In this document: in pieces, positions 54,406 to 64,000 of the stretch
Numbering within the stretch: position 1 is the stretch's first letter
Layout: every line of letters starts with the position of its first letter
Source: an uncultured Bacteroides sp.
GTDB taxonomy: Bacteria > Bacteroidota > Bacteroidia > Bacteroidales > Bacteroidaceae
Length of the DNA: 64,000 bases
Reading direction: 5' to 3'
Assembly (NCBI GenBank): GCA_947646015.1
Contig: CANSEY010000002.1
Location: 124,001-188,000 of the forward strand
Translations under genes and position numbers: made by a program
The notes under the pieces: model-generated
Seen by the model: the letters and a program-made list of their open reading frames with translations, nothing else
Database searches by the model: none
Told to the model about the DNA's origin: nothing

Positions 54406-57368
54406 ACAGACAGGTAAAGAAAACACTTAAGATCAGCGGCATCACGTTGGGAACAGTTCTTTTGGTGCTGCTTGTTGCCATTGCTTTTGTGATTAATTTC
54501 ATCGTAACTCCGAAGAAGCTGACTCCGGTGGTGCTGGATGCTGCCAATCAGACTCTGAATGTACACCTGGATATGGAGAGCGTAGAGTTGACTTTCTTTT
54601 CAACTTTCCCACAGTTCGGATTGAAGGTGAAGAACGGTAGTTTGGTGTCTAAAGCCTTGAATGATAGTAGCTGGTGCAAAACCGATTCGTTACTGTCTTT
54701 CAAGGAATGTGTGCTGACCGTCAACCCGATAGCATATTTGACGGAAAATCGCATTGTTGTTCACAATCTTTCGTTGGAAGAGGTAGCTGTATATGCCTAC
54801 CGGAATAAAACCGGGAAAGCCAATTGGGAGGTAACCCGTGCGTCGGTCGATACGATACCGGCCGATACTGCATCGACCGATTTTAATAGTGAGATTGATA
54901 TCCGGAATATAGAACTCAAACATGCCAATCTTGTTTTCGATGATCGGAATACGGATATTTACTCACGCATCGATGATGCCAATCTGAAGTTGAGGCTTTC
55001 GCTGACAAAGGGTATTTCTACTTTAGGGTTGAAATTTGACAACAAGAATATTCTTTTCTGGCAGCAGGGAGAACTGTTGGTCAATAAGATAGCTACTTCT
55101 TTACGGACAGATATTATGGTGGACAGGCAGACCGCTGTCTGGAAACTGAAGGATACGGAACTCGATGTGAATGGTATCCGGCTGGATGTAAACGGAGCTT
55201 TCCGGCGGGATACCGTGGCGAAGACAATCGGTATGGATCTGGAATATGGTTTGCATGCCCCTTCGATGGAGACGGTGTTGCGGATGATTCCGAAATCGTA
55301 TGTGAAGGATAGTAAAGTCTCGGCTAAAGGTGAAGTTACCGTTAGCGGTAGGGTGAGGGGTGTGTATGGTGACAAAAAGTTGCCTGCCGTTTCACTCAAG
55401 ATCGGTATCAAAGAGGCTTCGGCACAATATAAGGGTTTACCATACGGTATTGATGAGGTAACGGCAGATTTTGATGCGTATGTCGACTTGATGCGTCATC
55501 AGCCTTCGTATCTAAACCTGAAAATATTCCATTTTAAAGGGGCACATACTGAAGTTTTGGCCGATGCGAAGGTAGACGATTTGCTGGATGATCCGTTGAT
55601 TACTTTCCATACCAAGTCGACTGTCGACTTGGATGCACTGGCTAAAACCTTTCCATTGCAGGAAAGCGTGACAATCACGGGAAAACTGGATGCGGATATG
55701 GGGATGAAGTGCCGCCTTTCTGCTTTGAAGAAGCAGGATATCGGGCGCATGAAGTTGGGAGGCAAACTTGAATTGAAAGATTTTGAATTGAAGGATACTG
55801 CCAAGGATTTCGATTTTCTAGGTAATGCTACTTTCCGTTTCCGTGATAACGAAACCTTGCAGGCGCAGATGGATGTCCGTAAACTGGTGTTGAGAAGCCG
55901 TTTTCTCTCTTCTGACATCGAACGGTTGGTTGCCAATGTTTCTTCGACTAATCCGCAGGATACCAACCGCATTGTCTCTTTGCAGTGCGATATGGAGGTC
56001 AGTAAGCTCCGTGCTTCGATGGGCGATTCTATAAAGTTATACAGTGCCCGTGCAAAAGCACAAGCTGCACTGGGGCCTCAGGAGGTGGATGTAACGAAGC
56101 CGGCGATTGATTTTTCACTTCGTGCCGATTCGCTTTTCTTCAGTGCGGCAGGAACTCGCATGGCTATGAATGTGGCGGGCATCAAGATGAAGGCTGATAA
56201 GCTGAATGACTCCCTGTGGATGCCTAAAGGGATTGTTGGGTTCAATCGCTTACGCTTCCGTACGCCGGAATTCGGCTTGCCTATTCGCATGTCAAAAACA
56301 GCGGTGACGGTGGATGGCCCGAAGATTACTTTAAAGAATGCTTCTGTCCGTATCGGACGCTCCAATATGACGGCTACAGGCGATATGATGGGTGTTTACA
56401 GGGCAATGACGAAAGGAGAGAAGTTGACGGCACATTTGTCTCTTACGTCTGATCTGATCGATTGTAATCAGTTGATTAATTCTCTTTCTTTCCCCGAGGA
56501 TACTACGGAAGTGCTTACCGACAGCGTACCTTCGGAGATGGAATTGTTTGTGATTCCCCGAAATATAGATTTTGAATTGCAAACAGATCTGAAGAAGGTC
56601 ATTTTTGAGAAAATGCTGTTTGAGAATGTACATGGAGCGGTAGATATTAAGAATCAGGCCATACATCTGGAAGATCTTTCAATGCGTGCTCTCGATGCCG
56701 ATATGAAGGCTGTGATGGTCTATAAGGCCGGTAGTCCCCGTGGCGGATATGCCGGTTTTGATTTTAAGATCCGAAACATCAATATTGCGAAGCTGGTCGA
56801 CTTTGTTCCTGCACTCGATACGATAGTGCCTATGCTTCGTTCTTTCAAGGGACGGGTTATGTTTGATGTTGCTGCCGATGCCCGTTTGGATTCGGCAATG
56901 AATGTCCGTATCCCCACTTTGCGTTCGGCCATTCACATCAAAGGAGACAGCCTGGTCCTGATGGATGGTGAAACCTTTGCTGAGATCTCAAAGATGTTGA
57001 TGTTTAAGAATAAAAAAGAGAATGTATTCGATAGTATCTCTGTCAATGTGACGGTACACGACGGTAATGTGACCGTCTATCCTTTCCTGGTAGAGATAGA
57101 CCGTTATAAAGCTGCTGTTGGAGGTGAGCAAGGATTAGATATGAACTTTAACTATCACATCTCCATCTTGAAGTCTCCGTTGCCGTTTAAAGCGGGAGTG
57201 AATATTTCGGGCAATCTGGACAAAATGAAGTTCCGTATAGGTAAGGCCAAATATAAGGATGCGGTTACCCCTGCTGCGGTACATCGGGTGGATAGTACCC
57301 GCATGAATATGGGCAATGAGATTGTTAATCGTTTCCGACGAGTAGTATTGGGACGACAACCTCGATAA
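54402..57368 (+). CDS. AsmA-like envelope protein
   Basis: A 988-aa protein with an N-terminal TM anchor (about 10-32, 'ITLGTVLLVLLVAIAFVIN') and a long periplasmic beta-rich part. The start resembles the AsmA family ('LTPVVLDAANQTLNVHLDME', 'FFSTFPQFGLKVKNGSLV') and the C-terminus the AsmA_2 domain ('FKGRVMFDVAADARLDSAMN', 'FNYHISILKSPLPFKAGVNI'). AsmA-like proteins are bridge-like lipid-transfer proteins linking inner and outer membrane. It follows DUF3109 with a 4-bp overlap and ends at a bidirectional terminator with gyrB. Confidence 0.85.
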   Translation: MNRQVKKTLKISGITLGTVLLVLLVAIAFVINFIVTPKKLTPVVLDAANQTLNVHLDMESVELTFFSTFPQFGLKVKNGSLVSKALNDSSWCKTDSLLSFKECVLTVNPIAYLTENRIVVHNLSLEEVAVYAYRNKTGKANWEVTRASVDTIPADTASTDFNSEIDIRNIELKHANLVFDDRNTDIYSRIDDANLKLRLSLTKGISTLGLKFDNKNILFWQQGELLVNKIATSLRTDIMVDRQTAVWKLKDTELDVNGIRLDVNGAFRRDTVAKTIGMDLEYGLHAPSMETVLRMIPKSYVKDSKVSAKGEVTVSGRVRGVYGDKKLPAVSLKIGIKEASAQYKGLPYGIDEVTADFDAYVDLMRHQPSYLNLKIFHFKGAHTEVLADAKVDDLLDDPLITFHTKSTVDLDALAKTFPLQESVTITGKLDADMGMKCRLSALKKQDIGRMKLGGKLELKDFELKDTAKDFDFLGNATFRFRDNETLQAQMDVRKLVLRSRFLSSDIERLVANVSSTNPQDTNRIVSLQCDMEVSKLRASMGDSIKLYSARAKAQAALGPQEVDVTKPAIDFSLRADSLFFSAAGTRMAMNVAGIKMKADKLNDSLWMPKGIVGFNRLRFRTPEFGLPIRMSKTAVTVDGPKITLKNASVRIGRSNMTATGDMMGVYRAMTKGEKLTAHLSLTSDLIDCNQLINSLSFPEDTTEVLTDSVPSEMELFVIPRNIDFELQTDLKKVIFEKMLFENVHGAVDIKNQAIHLEDLSMRALDADMKAVMVYKAGSPRGGYAGFDFKIRNINIAKLVDFVPALDTIVPMLRSFKGRVMFDVAADARLDSAMNVRIPTLRSAIHIKGDSLVLMDGETFAEISKMLMFKNKKENVFDSISVNVTVHDGNVTVYPFLVEIDRYKAAVGGEQGLDMNFNYHISILKSPLPFKAGVNISGNLDKMKFRIGKAKYKDAVTPAAVHRVDSTRMNMGNEIVNRFRRVVLGRQPR

Positions 57369-57389
57369 GCCCGGGAGGAATTCAAAGAA

Positions 57390-57429
57390 AAGCGCCGGTC
57401 CGAAGGATTTTCCTTCAGCGCCGGCGCTT
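57390..57429. terminator. Bidirectional terminator between the AsmA-like gene and gyrB
   Basis: A 9-bp GC-rich outer stem (57390-57398 with 57421-57429) and an inner 6-bp stem (57402-57407 with 57411-57416). T-rich tails on both sides (CTTCTTCG on plus, TTTTCTTTG on minus). Confidence 0.85.
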
Positions 57430-57468
57430 CTTCGTTGTAAGATGTGAGGTTGGTGTTTATATTACGAA

Positions 57469-59478
<2,010 letters not shown>

Positions 59479-59543
59479 TTAGAGAAGAATGAAGAGTGAA
59501 AAAAGAAGAATTAAAAATAAACCCGACCGGGTAATTGAAAGCA

Positions 59544-59570
59544 TAAAAAGCCGAACTGAAAAGTCCGGCT
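59544..59570 (-). terminator. Terminator after rpsT
   Basis: Minus-strand stem AGCCGGA/TTCGGCT (59564-59570 with 59549-59555, one G-U), 8-nt loop, then five T's (59544-59548). It ends the tRNA-Glu-rpsT transcript. Confidence 0.8.
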
Positions 59571-59607
59571 TCTAATATTATATAGAGTCTGTTATATATC
59601 TTATTTC

Positions 59608-59862
59608 TTAAGCAAGCTTGTTGATGTAAATGGCCAACTTAGATTTCAGATTGTTAGCTTTATTCTTATGAATAACGTTTGTCTTAGCTAACTTGTCTAC
59701 CATCTTAACGATGCCCGGATACATAGCAGTTGCTTCTGCTTTGTCAGTAGTTGAACGAAGTTTTCTAACAGCATTTCTCATGGTTTTACCATAATATCTG
59801 TTACGAAGTCTTCTAGTTTCTTCTTGTCTGATTCTCTTGATTGATGATTTATGATTTGCCAT
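59608..59862 (-). CDS. rpsT: 30S ribosomal protein S20
   Basis: An 84-aa, Lys/Arg-rich helical protein that binds 16S r[23 protein letters not shown] start, [16 protein letters not shown], and a C-terminal '[20 protein letters not shown]'. It has the normal S20 length. It lies 39 bp downstream of the tRNA-Glu gene on the same strand and likely shares its promoter at 60050-60080. Confidence 0.95.
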
Positions 59863-59901
59863 CTCGACTAATCTGTTTTAATTCGTTTATTTTTTTAATT
59901 G

Positions 59902-59973
59902 TAGCCCGTGGGGGAATCGAACCCCCCTTTCAAGAATGAAAATCTTGCGTCCTAACCGATAGACGAACGGGCC
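59902..59973 (-). tRNA. tRNA-Glu (anticodon TTC)
   Basis: A 72-nt gene with full cloverleaf: acceptor GGCCCGT/ACGGGCT (first pair G-U), anticodon arm GCAAGATTTTCATTCTTG with anticodon TTC in loop TTTTCAT, and T arm GGGGGTTCGATTCCCCC. The CCA end is not encoded. A small hairpin GAGCA/TGCTC (59984-59997) is in the 5' leader. Confidence 0.95.
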
Positions 59974-60049
59974 ATCCTGTTTTGAGCATTTCTGCTCTTT
60001 TTGTTTCACTTTGCTTTCGTTCTGTATCGTTGTTTCCCGATTGCGAGTG

Positions 60050-60080
60050 CAAAGGTAGGGCTTTTTTTGAAACTACCAAA
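60050..60080 (-). promoter_or_regulatory. Promoter of the tRNA-Glu-rpsT transcript
   Basis: Minus-strand TTTG (60077-60080), 19-nt spacer, TACCTTTG (60050-60057): exact Bacteroides consensus, about 76 bp before the tRNA. Confidence 0.8.
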
Positions 60081-60239
60081 CTATTCGCGGAAAAATTTTC
60101 TGATTATTTTTGATGGTTTTTCGTTTTTATTTAGGTTATGTGTTGATAATCAATTTCTTATTTGCTGTTTTATTTTCTGGCGAAAGAATGATTTTTTTTT
60201 GAGATAGTAGTATTCGATTGTCCATTTCCTCTTTTTTTG

Positions 60240-60247
60240 TAGCTTTG
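60240..60247 (+). promoter_or_regulatory. -7 element of the recO promoter
   Basis: TAGCTTTG matches TAnnTTTG; ATTG (60217-60220) is at the -33 distance (19-nt spacer). It lies 24 bp before ATG 60272 and inside the longer possible frame, which supports the shorter recO start. Confidence 0.6.
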
Positions 60248-60271
60248 TTACCGGAAAGAAAAGTTAGAGCT

Positions 60272-61000
60272 ATGTTGCAAAAAACGGTTGGAATCGTTCT
60301 TCATGTATTAAAGTATAACGATACATCGAATATCGTAGAGATGTATACTGAGTTGTCAGGGCGTGCGTCCTTTTTGGTCACCGTGCCTCGTTCTAAGAAG
60401 GCTACTGTCAAATCGGTGTTGTTTCAACCATTGGCTTTAATCGAATTTGAGGCAGATTACAGACCGAATACTTCACTTTTTAGAATTAAGGAGGCCAAAT
60501 CTTTCAGTCCCTTTACTTCTATTCCCTATGATCCTTTTAAATCGGCTATCGCTCTTTTTCTCGCTGAATTTCTTTATCGTGCCATTCGTGAGGAGGCTGA
60601 GAACCGTCCGTTGTTTGCCTATTTACAACATTCTATATTATGGTTGGATACCTGTAAGATTAGTTTTGCTAATTTCCATCTGGTATTTCTGATGCGTCTT
60701 TCACGCTTTTTGGGGCTGTACCCCAACCTGGACGATTATCATGCGGGTGACTATTTTGATATGTTGAATGCCACTTTTACGTCCGTTCGTCCTCAACTGC
60801 ATTCTTCTTATATACAGCCCGATGAAGCCGGACGGTTGTTGCAGTTGATGCGTATGAATTATGAAACCATGCATCTTTTTGGAATGAACCGCACAGAAAG
60901 AGCCCGTTGTCTGGCTATTATTAATGAATATTACCGGTTGCATCTTCCCGATTTTCCTATACTGAAATCACTGGATGTATTGAAGGAGCTGTTTGATTAG
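60272..61000 (+). CDS. recO: DNA repair protein RecO
   Basis: A 242-aa recombination mediator that with RecR loads RecA on SSB-coated DNA. The frame is open from 60218, but the start is set at ATG 60272 ([20 protein letters not shown]) because the family begins there and a promoter -7 box is at 60240-60247. N-terminal OB fold: '[20 protein letters not shown]' then [15 protein letters not shown]; the helical C-terminal domain follows. It lacks the Zn-binding Cys cluster seen in some RecO proteins. Confidence 0.9.
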   Translation: MLQKTVGIVLHVLKYNDTSNIVEMYTELSGRASFLVTVPRSKKATVKSVLFQPLALIEFEADYRPNTSLFRIKEAKSFSPFTSIPYDPFKSAIALFLAEFLYRAIREEAENRPLFAYLQHSILWLDTCKISFANFHLVFLMRLSRFLGLYPNLDDYHAGDYFDMLNATFTSVRPQLHSSYIQPDEAGRLLQLMRMNYETMHLFGMNRTERARCLAIINEYYRLHLPDFPILKSLDVLKELFD

Positions 61001-61053
61001 TGCTTCATGCATATTGGAGGGATATATATTATAGACAAGCCATAAACAAAATA

Positions 61054-61084
61054 CCCCGGATGCGAGTCTGGCTTGCATCCGGGG
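61054..61084. terminator. Bidirectional terminator between recO and the YqeY gene
   Basis: A perfect 10-bp GC-rich stem (61054-61063 with 61075-61084) and 11-nt loop between the convergent genes. The minus-strand tail is TATTTTGTTT; the plus-strand tail is less T-rich. Confidence 0.75.
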
Positions 61085-61109
61085 GTAGAAAGTATTTCTG
61101 TTTTGAGAC

Positions 61110-61559
61110 TTATCCCAATAACTCTTTTACTTTAGCTGAGATCGCGCGTCCTTCGGCCAATCCTGCCAGTTTTTTAGAAGCGACTCCCATTACTTTTCCC
61201 ATGTCTTTGCCGCTGGTAGCACCTACTTCAGCAATAATTTCTTTCAGTGCGGCTTCCAATTCTTCGGCACTCATCTGCTTAGGCAGATAAGTTTCCATAA
61301 CTTGCACCTGAGCCAATTCTGCATCAGCTAAGTCCTGACGACCTTGTCCTATATATATTTCTGCGGCATCCTTACCTTGTTTTACCAGTTTTTGCACGAT
61401 TTTCAGTGCATCTGCATCTGTAAGGGTGTCATTAGCTCCCGGAGCTGTTTTAGCTTCCAAAAAGAACTTTTTTACATTTCTGAGAGTTTCGAGAGCTACT
61501 TTATCTTTCGCTTTCATTGCGTTTTTAATGTCTTCGCTGACTCTTTCGAATAAATCCAT
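61110..61559 (-). CDS. GatB/YqeY domain protein
   Basis: A 149-aa YqeY family protein: 'ERVSEDIKNAMKAKDKVALE' at the N-terminus, 'AAEIYIGQGRQDLADAELAQ', 'METYLPKQMSAEELEAALKE' and a C-terminal 'KDMGKVMGVASKKLAGLAEG' with ISAKVKELL. This is the tail domain found in GatB of the tRNA-dependent amidotransferase; the free protein has no confirmed role and may bind tRNA. It lies 74 bp after ftsZ on the same strand, a conserved order in Bacteroides. Confidence 0.9.
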   Translation of the reverse strand: MDLFERVSEDIKNAMKAKDKVALETLRNVKKFFLEAKTAPGANDTLTDADALKIVQKLVKQGKDAAEIYIGQGRQDLADAELAQVQVMETYLPKQMSAEELEAALKEIIAEVGATSGKDMGKVMGVASKKLAGLAEGRAISAKVKELLG

Positions 61560-61633
61560 GATGTTATTATGATTTAACGATTTACGGTTTACAATTGGTA
61601 AATCCGGGTTAATGATTCGATATTTTACTTTAA

Positions 61634-62944
61634 TTAAAATGTGATAACTCCACTGTCATCTATAGCCTCTTCTGTTGCTATCTCTTCTTCCAGTGCGGCT
61701 TTTGCTTTGATTTTACCCAAAGTTGTTTTGTCGCGTAAGTAAGTAGGAGAGTCCTCTACCATGGCGATGATGTCATCGTTATCCAGGTCTTCTGCATTGA
61801 AGAGATAGATATGCCGGCGTTTACGCAGATTGCGTGTTCCGATTCCACTGGCACTTTCACCGTATGCTTTGCGGATGCGCTCTTTGTTCTTCTCCTTCTC
61901 TTCTTCCAGTTGCAACTGTCGCTCTTCTTCTTCCTGACTGCGTTTTTCGTGTAGGTCGTCCATGCCCGGTACGTCTTCTACACCGAAACCGGTAGCCAAT
62001 ACAGTGATCTTTACTTTCGTATCCAGTGAGTTGTCCATAGCTACACCCCAGATCACTTCCACACCTTCGCGGAATTTGCTCATGAACTCGTGTACTTCGT
62101 TCATTTCTTCCATCATCAATTCGGAAGCAGGACAGAAGGAGACGTTCAGCATTACCTTCTTGGCGTTGAAAATATCATTATTATTGAGCAGAGGTGAATG
62201 CAGTGCATCGTCTATTGCTTTGGTCACACGGTTTTCTCCTTCGCCGAATCCGGTACTCATGATGGCTACACCGCCGTCCTTGAGAATCGTTTTCACATCT
62301 GCAAAGTCCAGGTTGACCGTACCTCGCATGGTGATAATTTCGGCTATGCTCTTGGCTGCGATTGATAACGTATCATCTGCCTTGCCGAATGCATTCATAA
62401 AAGTCAGGTCGGAGTAGATTTCACGCAGGCGTTCGTTGTTGATCACCAGCAAAGCATCTACATGTTGTGCGATGCGTTCTACACCGTCCAGAGCCTGAAT
62501 AATTTTCTTTTCGCCTTCAAAAATGAAAGGGATGGTAACGATTCCGACAGTCAGGATGTCCATCTCTTTAGCGATACGGGCGATGACGGGAGCGGCTCCG
62601 GTTCCGGTTCCTCCACCCATTCCGGCAGTGATAAACACCATTTTGGTACCATCGTTCAGCAGAGTTTTGATGTCTTCGATGCTCTCTTCGGCAGCATCAC
62701 GTGCACGCTCCGGACGGTTTCCGGCACCGAGTCCTTGTGTGATGGAACGTCCCAGTTGCAGTTTGACCGGTACGGGAGACTCAGCCAATGCTTGGTTGTC
62801 GGTATTGCAGAGAACGAATGTTACGTCGTGTATGCCTTCCCGGTACATGTGGTTGACGGCGTTACCTCCACCACCTCCTACACCAATCACTTTGATGATT
62901 TTCGGTGAATCTGTAGGGAAATCGAATTGTACTATCTCGTCCAT
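61634..62944 (-). CDS. ftsZ: Cell division GTPase FtsZ
   Basis: A 436-aa tubulin homologue that forms the division ring. GTP-binding motifs: 'KVIGVGGGGGNAVNHMYREG' (T1), 'MVFITAGMGGGTGTGAAPVI' (T4, with GGGTGTG), and the T7 loop NLDFADVKTIL (Asp in FADV) for hydrolysis. After the core (about 1-325) comes an acidic/basic linker (EKRSQEEEERQLQLEEEKEK) and a C-terminal tail ending DDSGVITF. It follows ftsA after 26 bp. Confidence 0.97.
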   Translation of the reverse strand: MDEIVQFDFPTDSPKIIKVIGVGGGGGNAVNHMYREGIHDVTFVLCNTDNQALAESPVPVKLQLGRSITQGLGAGNRPERARDAAEESIEDIKTLLNDGTKMVFITAGMGGGTGTGAAPVIARIAKEMDILTVGIVTIPFIFEGEKKIIQALDGVERIAQHVDALLVINNERLREIYSDLTFMNAFGKADDTLSIAAKSIAEIITMRGTVNLDFADVKTILKDGGVAIMSTGFGEGENRVTKAIDDALHSPLLNNNDIFNAKKVMLNVSFCPASELMMEEMNEVHEFMSKFREGVEVIWGVAMDNSLDTKVKITVLATGFGVEDVPGMDDLHEKRSQEEEERQLQLEEEKEKNKERIRKAYGESASGIGTRNLRKRRHIYLFNAEDLDNDDIIAMVEDSPTYLRDKTTLGKIKAKAALEEEIATEEAIDDSGVITF

Positions 62945-62970
62945 ATTATATTGTATTATGAATTATCACT

Positions 62971-64000
62971 TTATTTCATATCTTCGTCAGAGAAAATTTC
63001 ATTAGAAAGTTTGTCGAAAGTCGATTTAAACCAGTTAGGTTTATTTCTTCTCTCTTCTTCCCTTCTTTTCTTCTCTTCCAGCTTGCGTTGCTTTTCTTCT
63101 TCTTTCCGCTTTTTCTCTTCTTCTTCTTTCTTCTTCTTGGCAGCGCGGGCAGCGGCTTCCTGTTCCTTCAGACTTTCGTCTTCTTCAAACATGTTCACCG
63201 GTTCGGGCTGGGGCTGAGGTTGTATATGCGGCTGTGGAGCGGGTGTTTCCAATAAACAACAGTTTTCGTTGCCCGCAATAAGCAGTCCGAATAAAGTGTT
63301 TTGTGTACCGTCTTTCTTCACAACGTCTTCGTCTGCATGGATGGTATTGCGTACGAAACGTGCGTTTCTCACCTTCTCTATTTTACTCCGTTTGCGTAGA
63401 ACCTCGTCCAGGTCTTTCAGGTTGGCGGCCCCTCCGGTGATGATGAGTCCGGCCAGAAGTTTGTCGTCATATCCCGAAAGTTGAATCTGATTCCATACGT
63501 TCGCGATAATCTCTTCGGTACGTGCCTCGATGATATTATTCAGTTTACCTAACTCTATCGTTCTATTTCCGTCTTCCAATTGGCAAGTAGCAGGTTCTTC
63601 GCCTTCTTCCTCTTCGTAGAAAGCATTGCCATATCTGATTTTCAGGCGTTCGGCCTCTTCTTCTTCCATCTGAAGAGAGACGAGGTCATGGGTAATACTG
63701 TTTCCTCCTAACGGCAGCACAGTGAGGAAGCGGAGGATATTATTCTTATAAATGGAAATGGTAGATGTGTCGGCACCAAAGTCGATCAGTGCGCAGCCGG
63801 AGCGTCTTTCACTTTCCGTCAGTACTGCATCGGCAGTAACCAGAGGTGAGATCAATAGGTCTGCTATTTCTATTTTAGCCTGTTCGAAGCAGCGTTCCAG
63901 ATTTTTCTTGAGCGAAGCACGTGCTACAATATTCAGAAAACGCCCTTCAATGTGGCTTCCGGCTACACCGACAGGGTCGGCTTGAAGATTGTTTCCTATT
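62971..64000 (-). CDS. ftsA: Cell division protein FtsA (5' end beyond the window)
   Basis: The frame is open from the right edge to the stop at 62971, giving the last 343 residues; the start lies outside. The actin-like ATPase part has ALIDFGADTSTISIYK (phosphate 2 motif), TVLPLGGNSITHDL and 'LAGLIITGGAANLKDLDEVL' (adenosine motif). After the fold there is an unusually long charged tail (63000-63190) rich in Lys, Glu and Arg, preceded by a Pro/Gln-rich stretch, and ending NWFKSTFDKLSNEIFSDEDMK-like residues that could form the membrane-binding amphipathic helix. FtsA anchors FtsZ to the membrane; ftsZ lies 26 bp downstream. Confidence 0.93.
   Translation of the reverse strand, partial: IGNNLQADPVGVAGSHIEGRFLNIVARASLKKNLERCFEQAKIEIADLLISPLVTADAVLTESERRSGCALIDFGADTSTISIYKNNILRFLTVLPLGGNSITHDLVSLQMEEEEAERLKIRYGNAFYEEEEGEEPATCQLEDGNRTIELGKLNNIIEARTEEIIANVWNQIQLSGYDDKLLAGLIITGGAANLKDLDEVLRKRSKIEKVRNARFVRNTIHADEDVVKKDGTQNTLFGLLIAGNENCCLLETPAPQPHIQPQPQPEPVNMFEEDESLKEQEAAARAAKKKKEEEEKKRKEEEKQRKLEEKKRREEERRNKPNWFKSTFDKLSNEIFSDEDMK

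Noticed and set aside
60218-60271. Longer recO start
   Set aside because: A promoter -7 box lies inside it and the RecO family begins at the Met at 60272.

Overview
The window is a contiguous piece of a Bacteroides-type chromosome (Bacteroidota; B. fragilis/B. thetaiotaomicron-like, species not fixed). Evidence: SusC/SusD pair with FecR and ECF sigma, several promoters of the TTTG-N19/20-TAnnTTTG type, Bacteroidales lipoprotein signals and 6-bladed beta-propeller lipoproteins, a GntR-controlled fucose operon, and long-charged-tail FtsA next to FtsZ and a YqeY protein. No plasmid, prophage or CRISPR signal was seen.

Layout. 1-1920: end of a small Cys-rich exported protein, a beta-propeller lipoprotein and a membrane-anchored CxxC protein. 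2125-9531: L-fucose regulon fucR-fucI-fucO-fucA-fucK-fucP, turning fucose into DHAP and lactaldehyde and reducing the latter to 1,2-propanediol; a shared motif upstream of fucR and fucI is a candidate operator. 9545-13184: membrane TPR/HTH regulator and two overlapping propeller lipoproteins. 13226-18222: rimP-nusA-infB behind a good promoter and a possible attenuator. 18297-24357: cvpA and sufBCDS, interrupted by an outer-membrane barrel gene. 25051-33974 (minus strand): ECF sigma, FecR, SusC (with STN domain), SusD and a GH27 alpha-galactosidase, i.e. a polysaccharide-utilisation locus for an alpha-galactoside.

34142-40530 is the accessory part. A minus-strand operon (radical SAM/SPASM enzyme, 118-aa unknown protein, nucleotidyltransferase, a 99-aa peptide with a KGG leader and 11 Cys in the core, and a secreted carboxypeptidase-like/kelch protein) looks like a RiPP biosynthesis cluster. 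It is AT-rich, uses unusually strong Shine-Dalgarno sequences for this phylum, and is bracketed by decayed IS5-like and ISAzo13-like transposase genes and by two same-orientation copies of a 13-mer. This is the best candidate for an undescribed system.

41446-64000 is core genome: GH36 alpha-galactosidase, a lipoprotein, K+-dependent membrane pyrophosphatase, RNase HII, CorA, iPGM, a sensor histidine kinase translationally coupled to a histidine-kinase-like protein that has lost its catalytic His and ATP-binding motifs, a DUF3109-type Cys-rich protein with an AsmA-like protein, gyrB, rpsT with tRNA-Glu, recO, yqeY, ftsZ and the 3' part of ftsA, which runs off the right edge.

All assignments rest on reading the sequence and recall of family motifs; no search was run.
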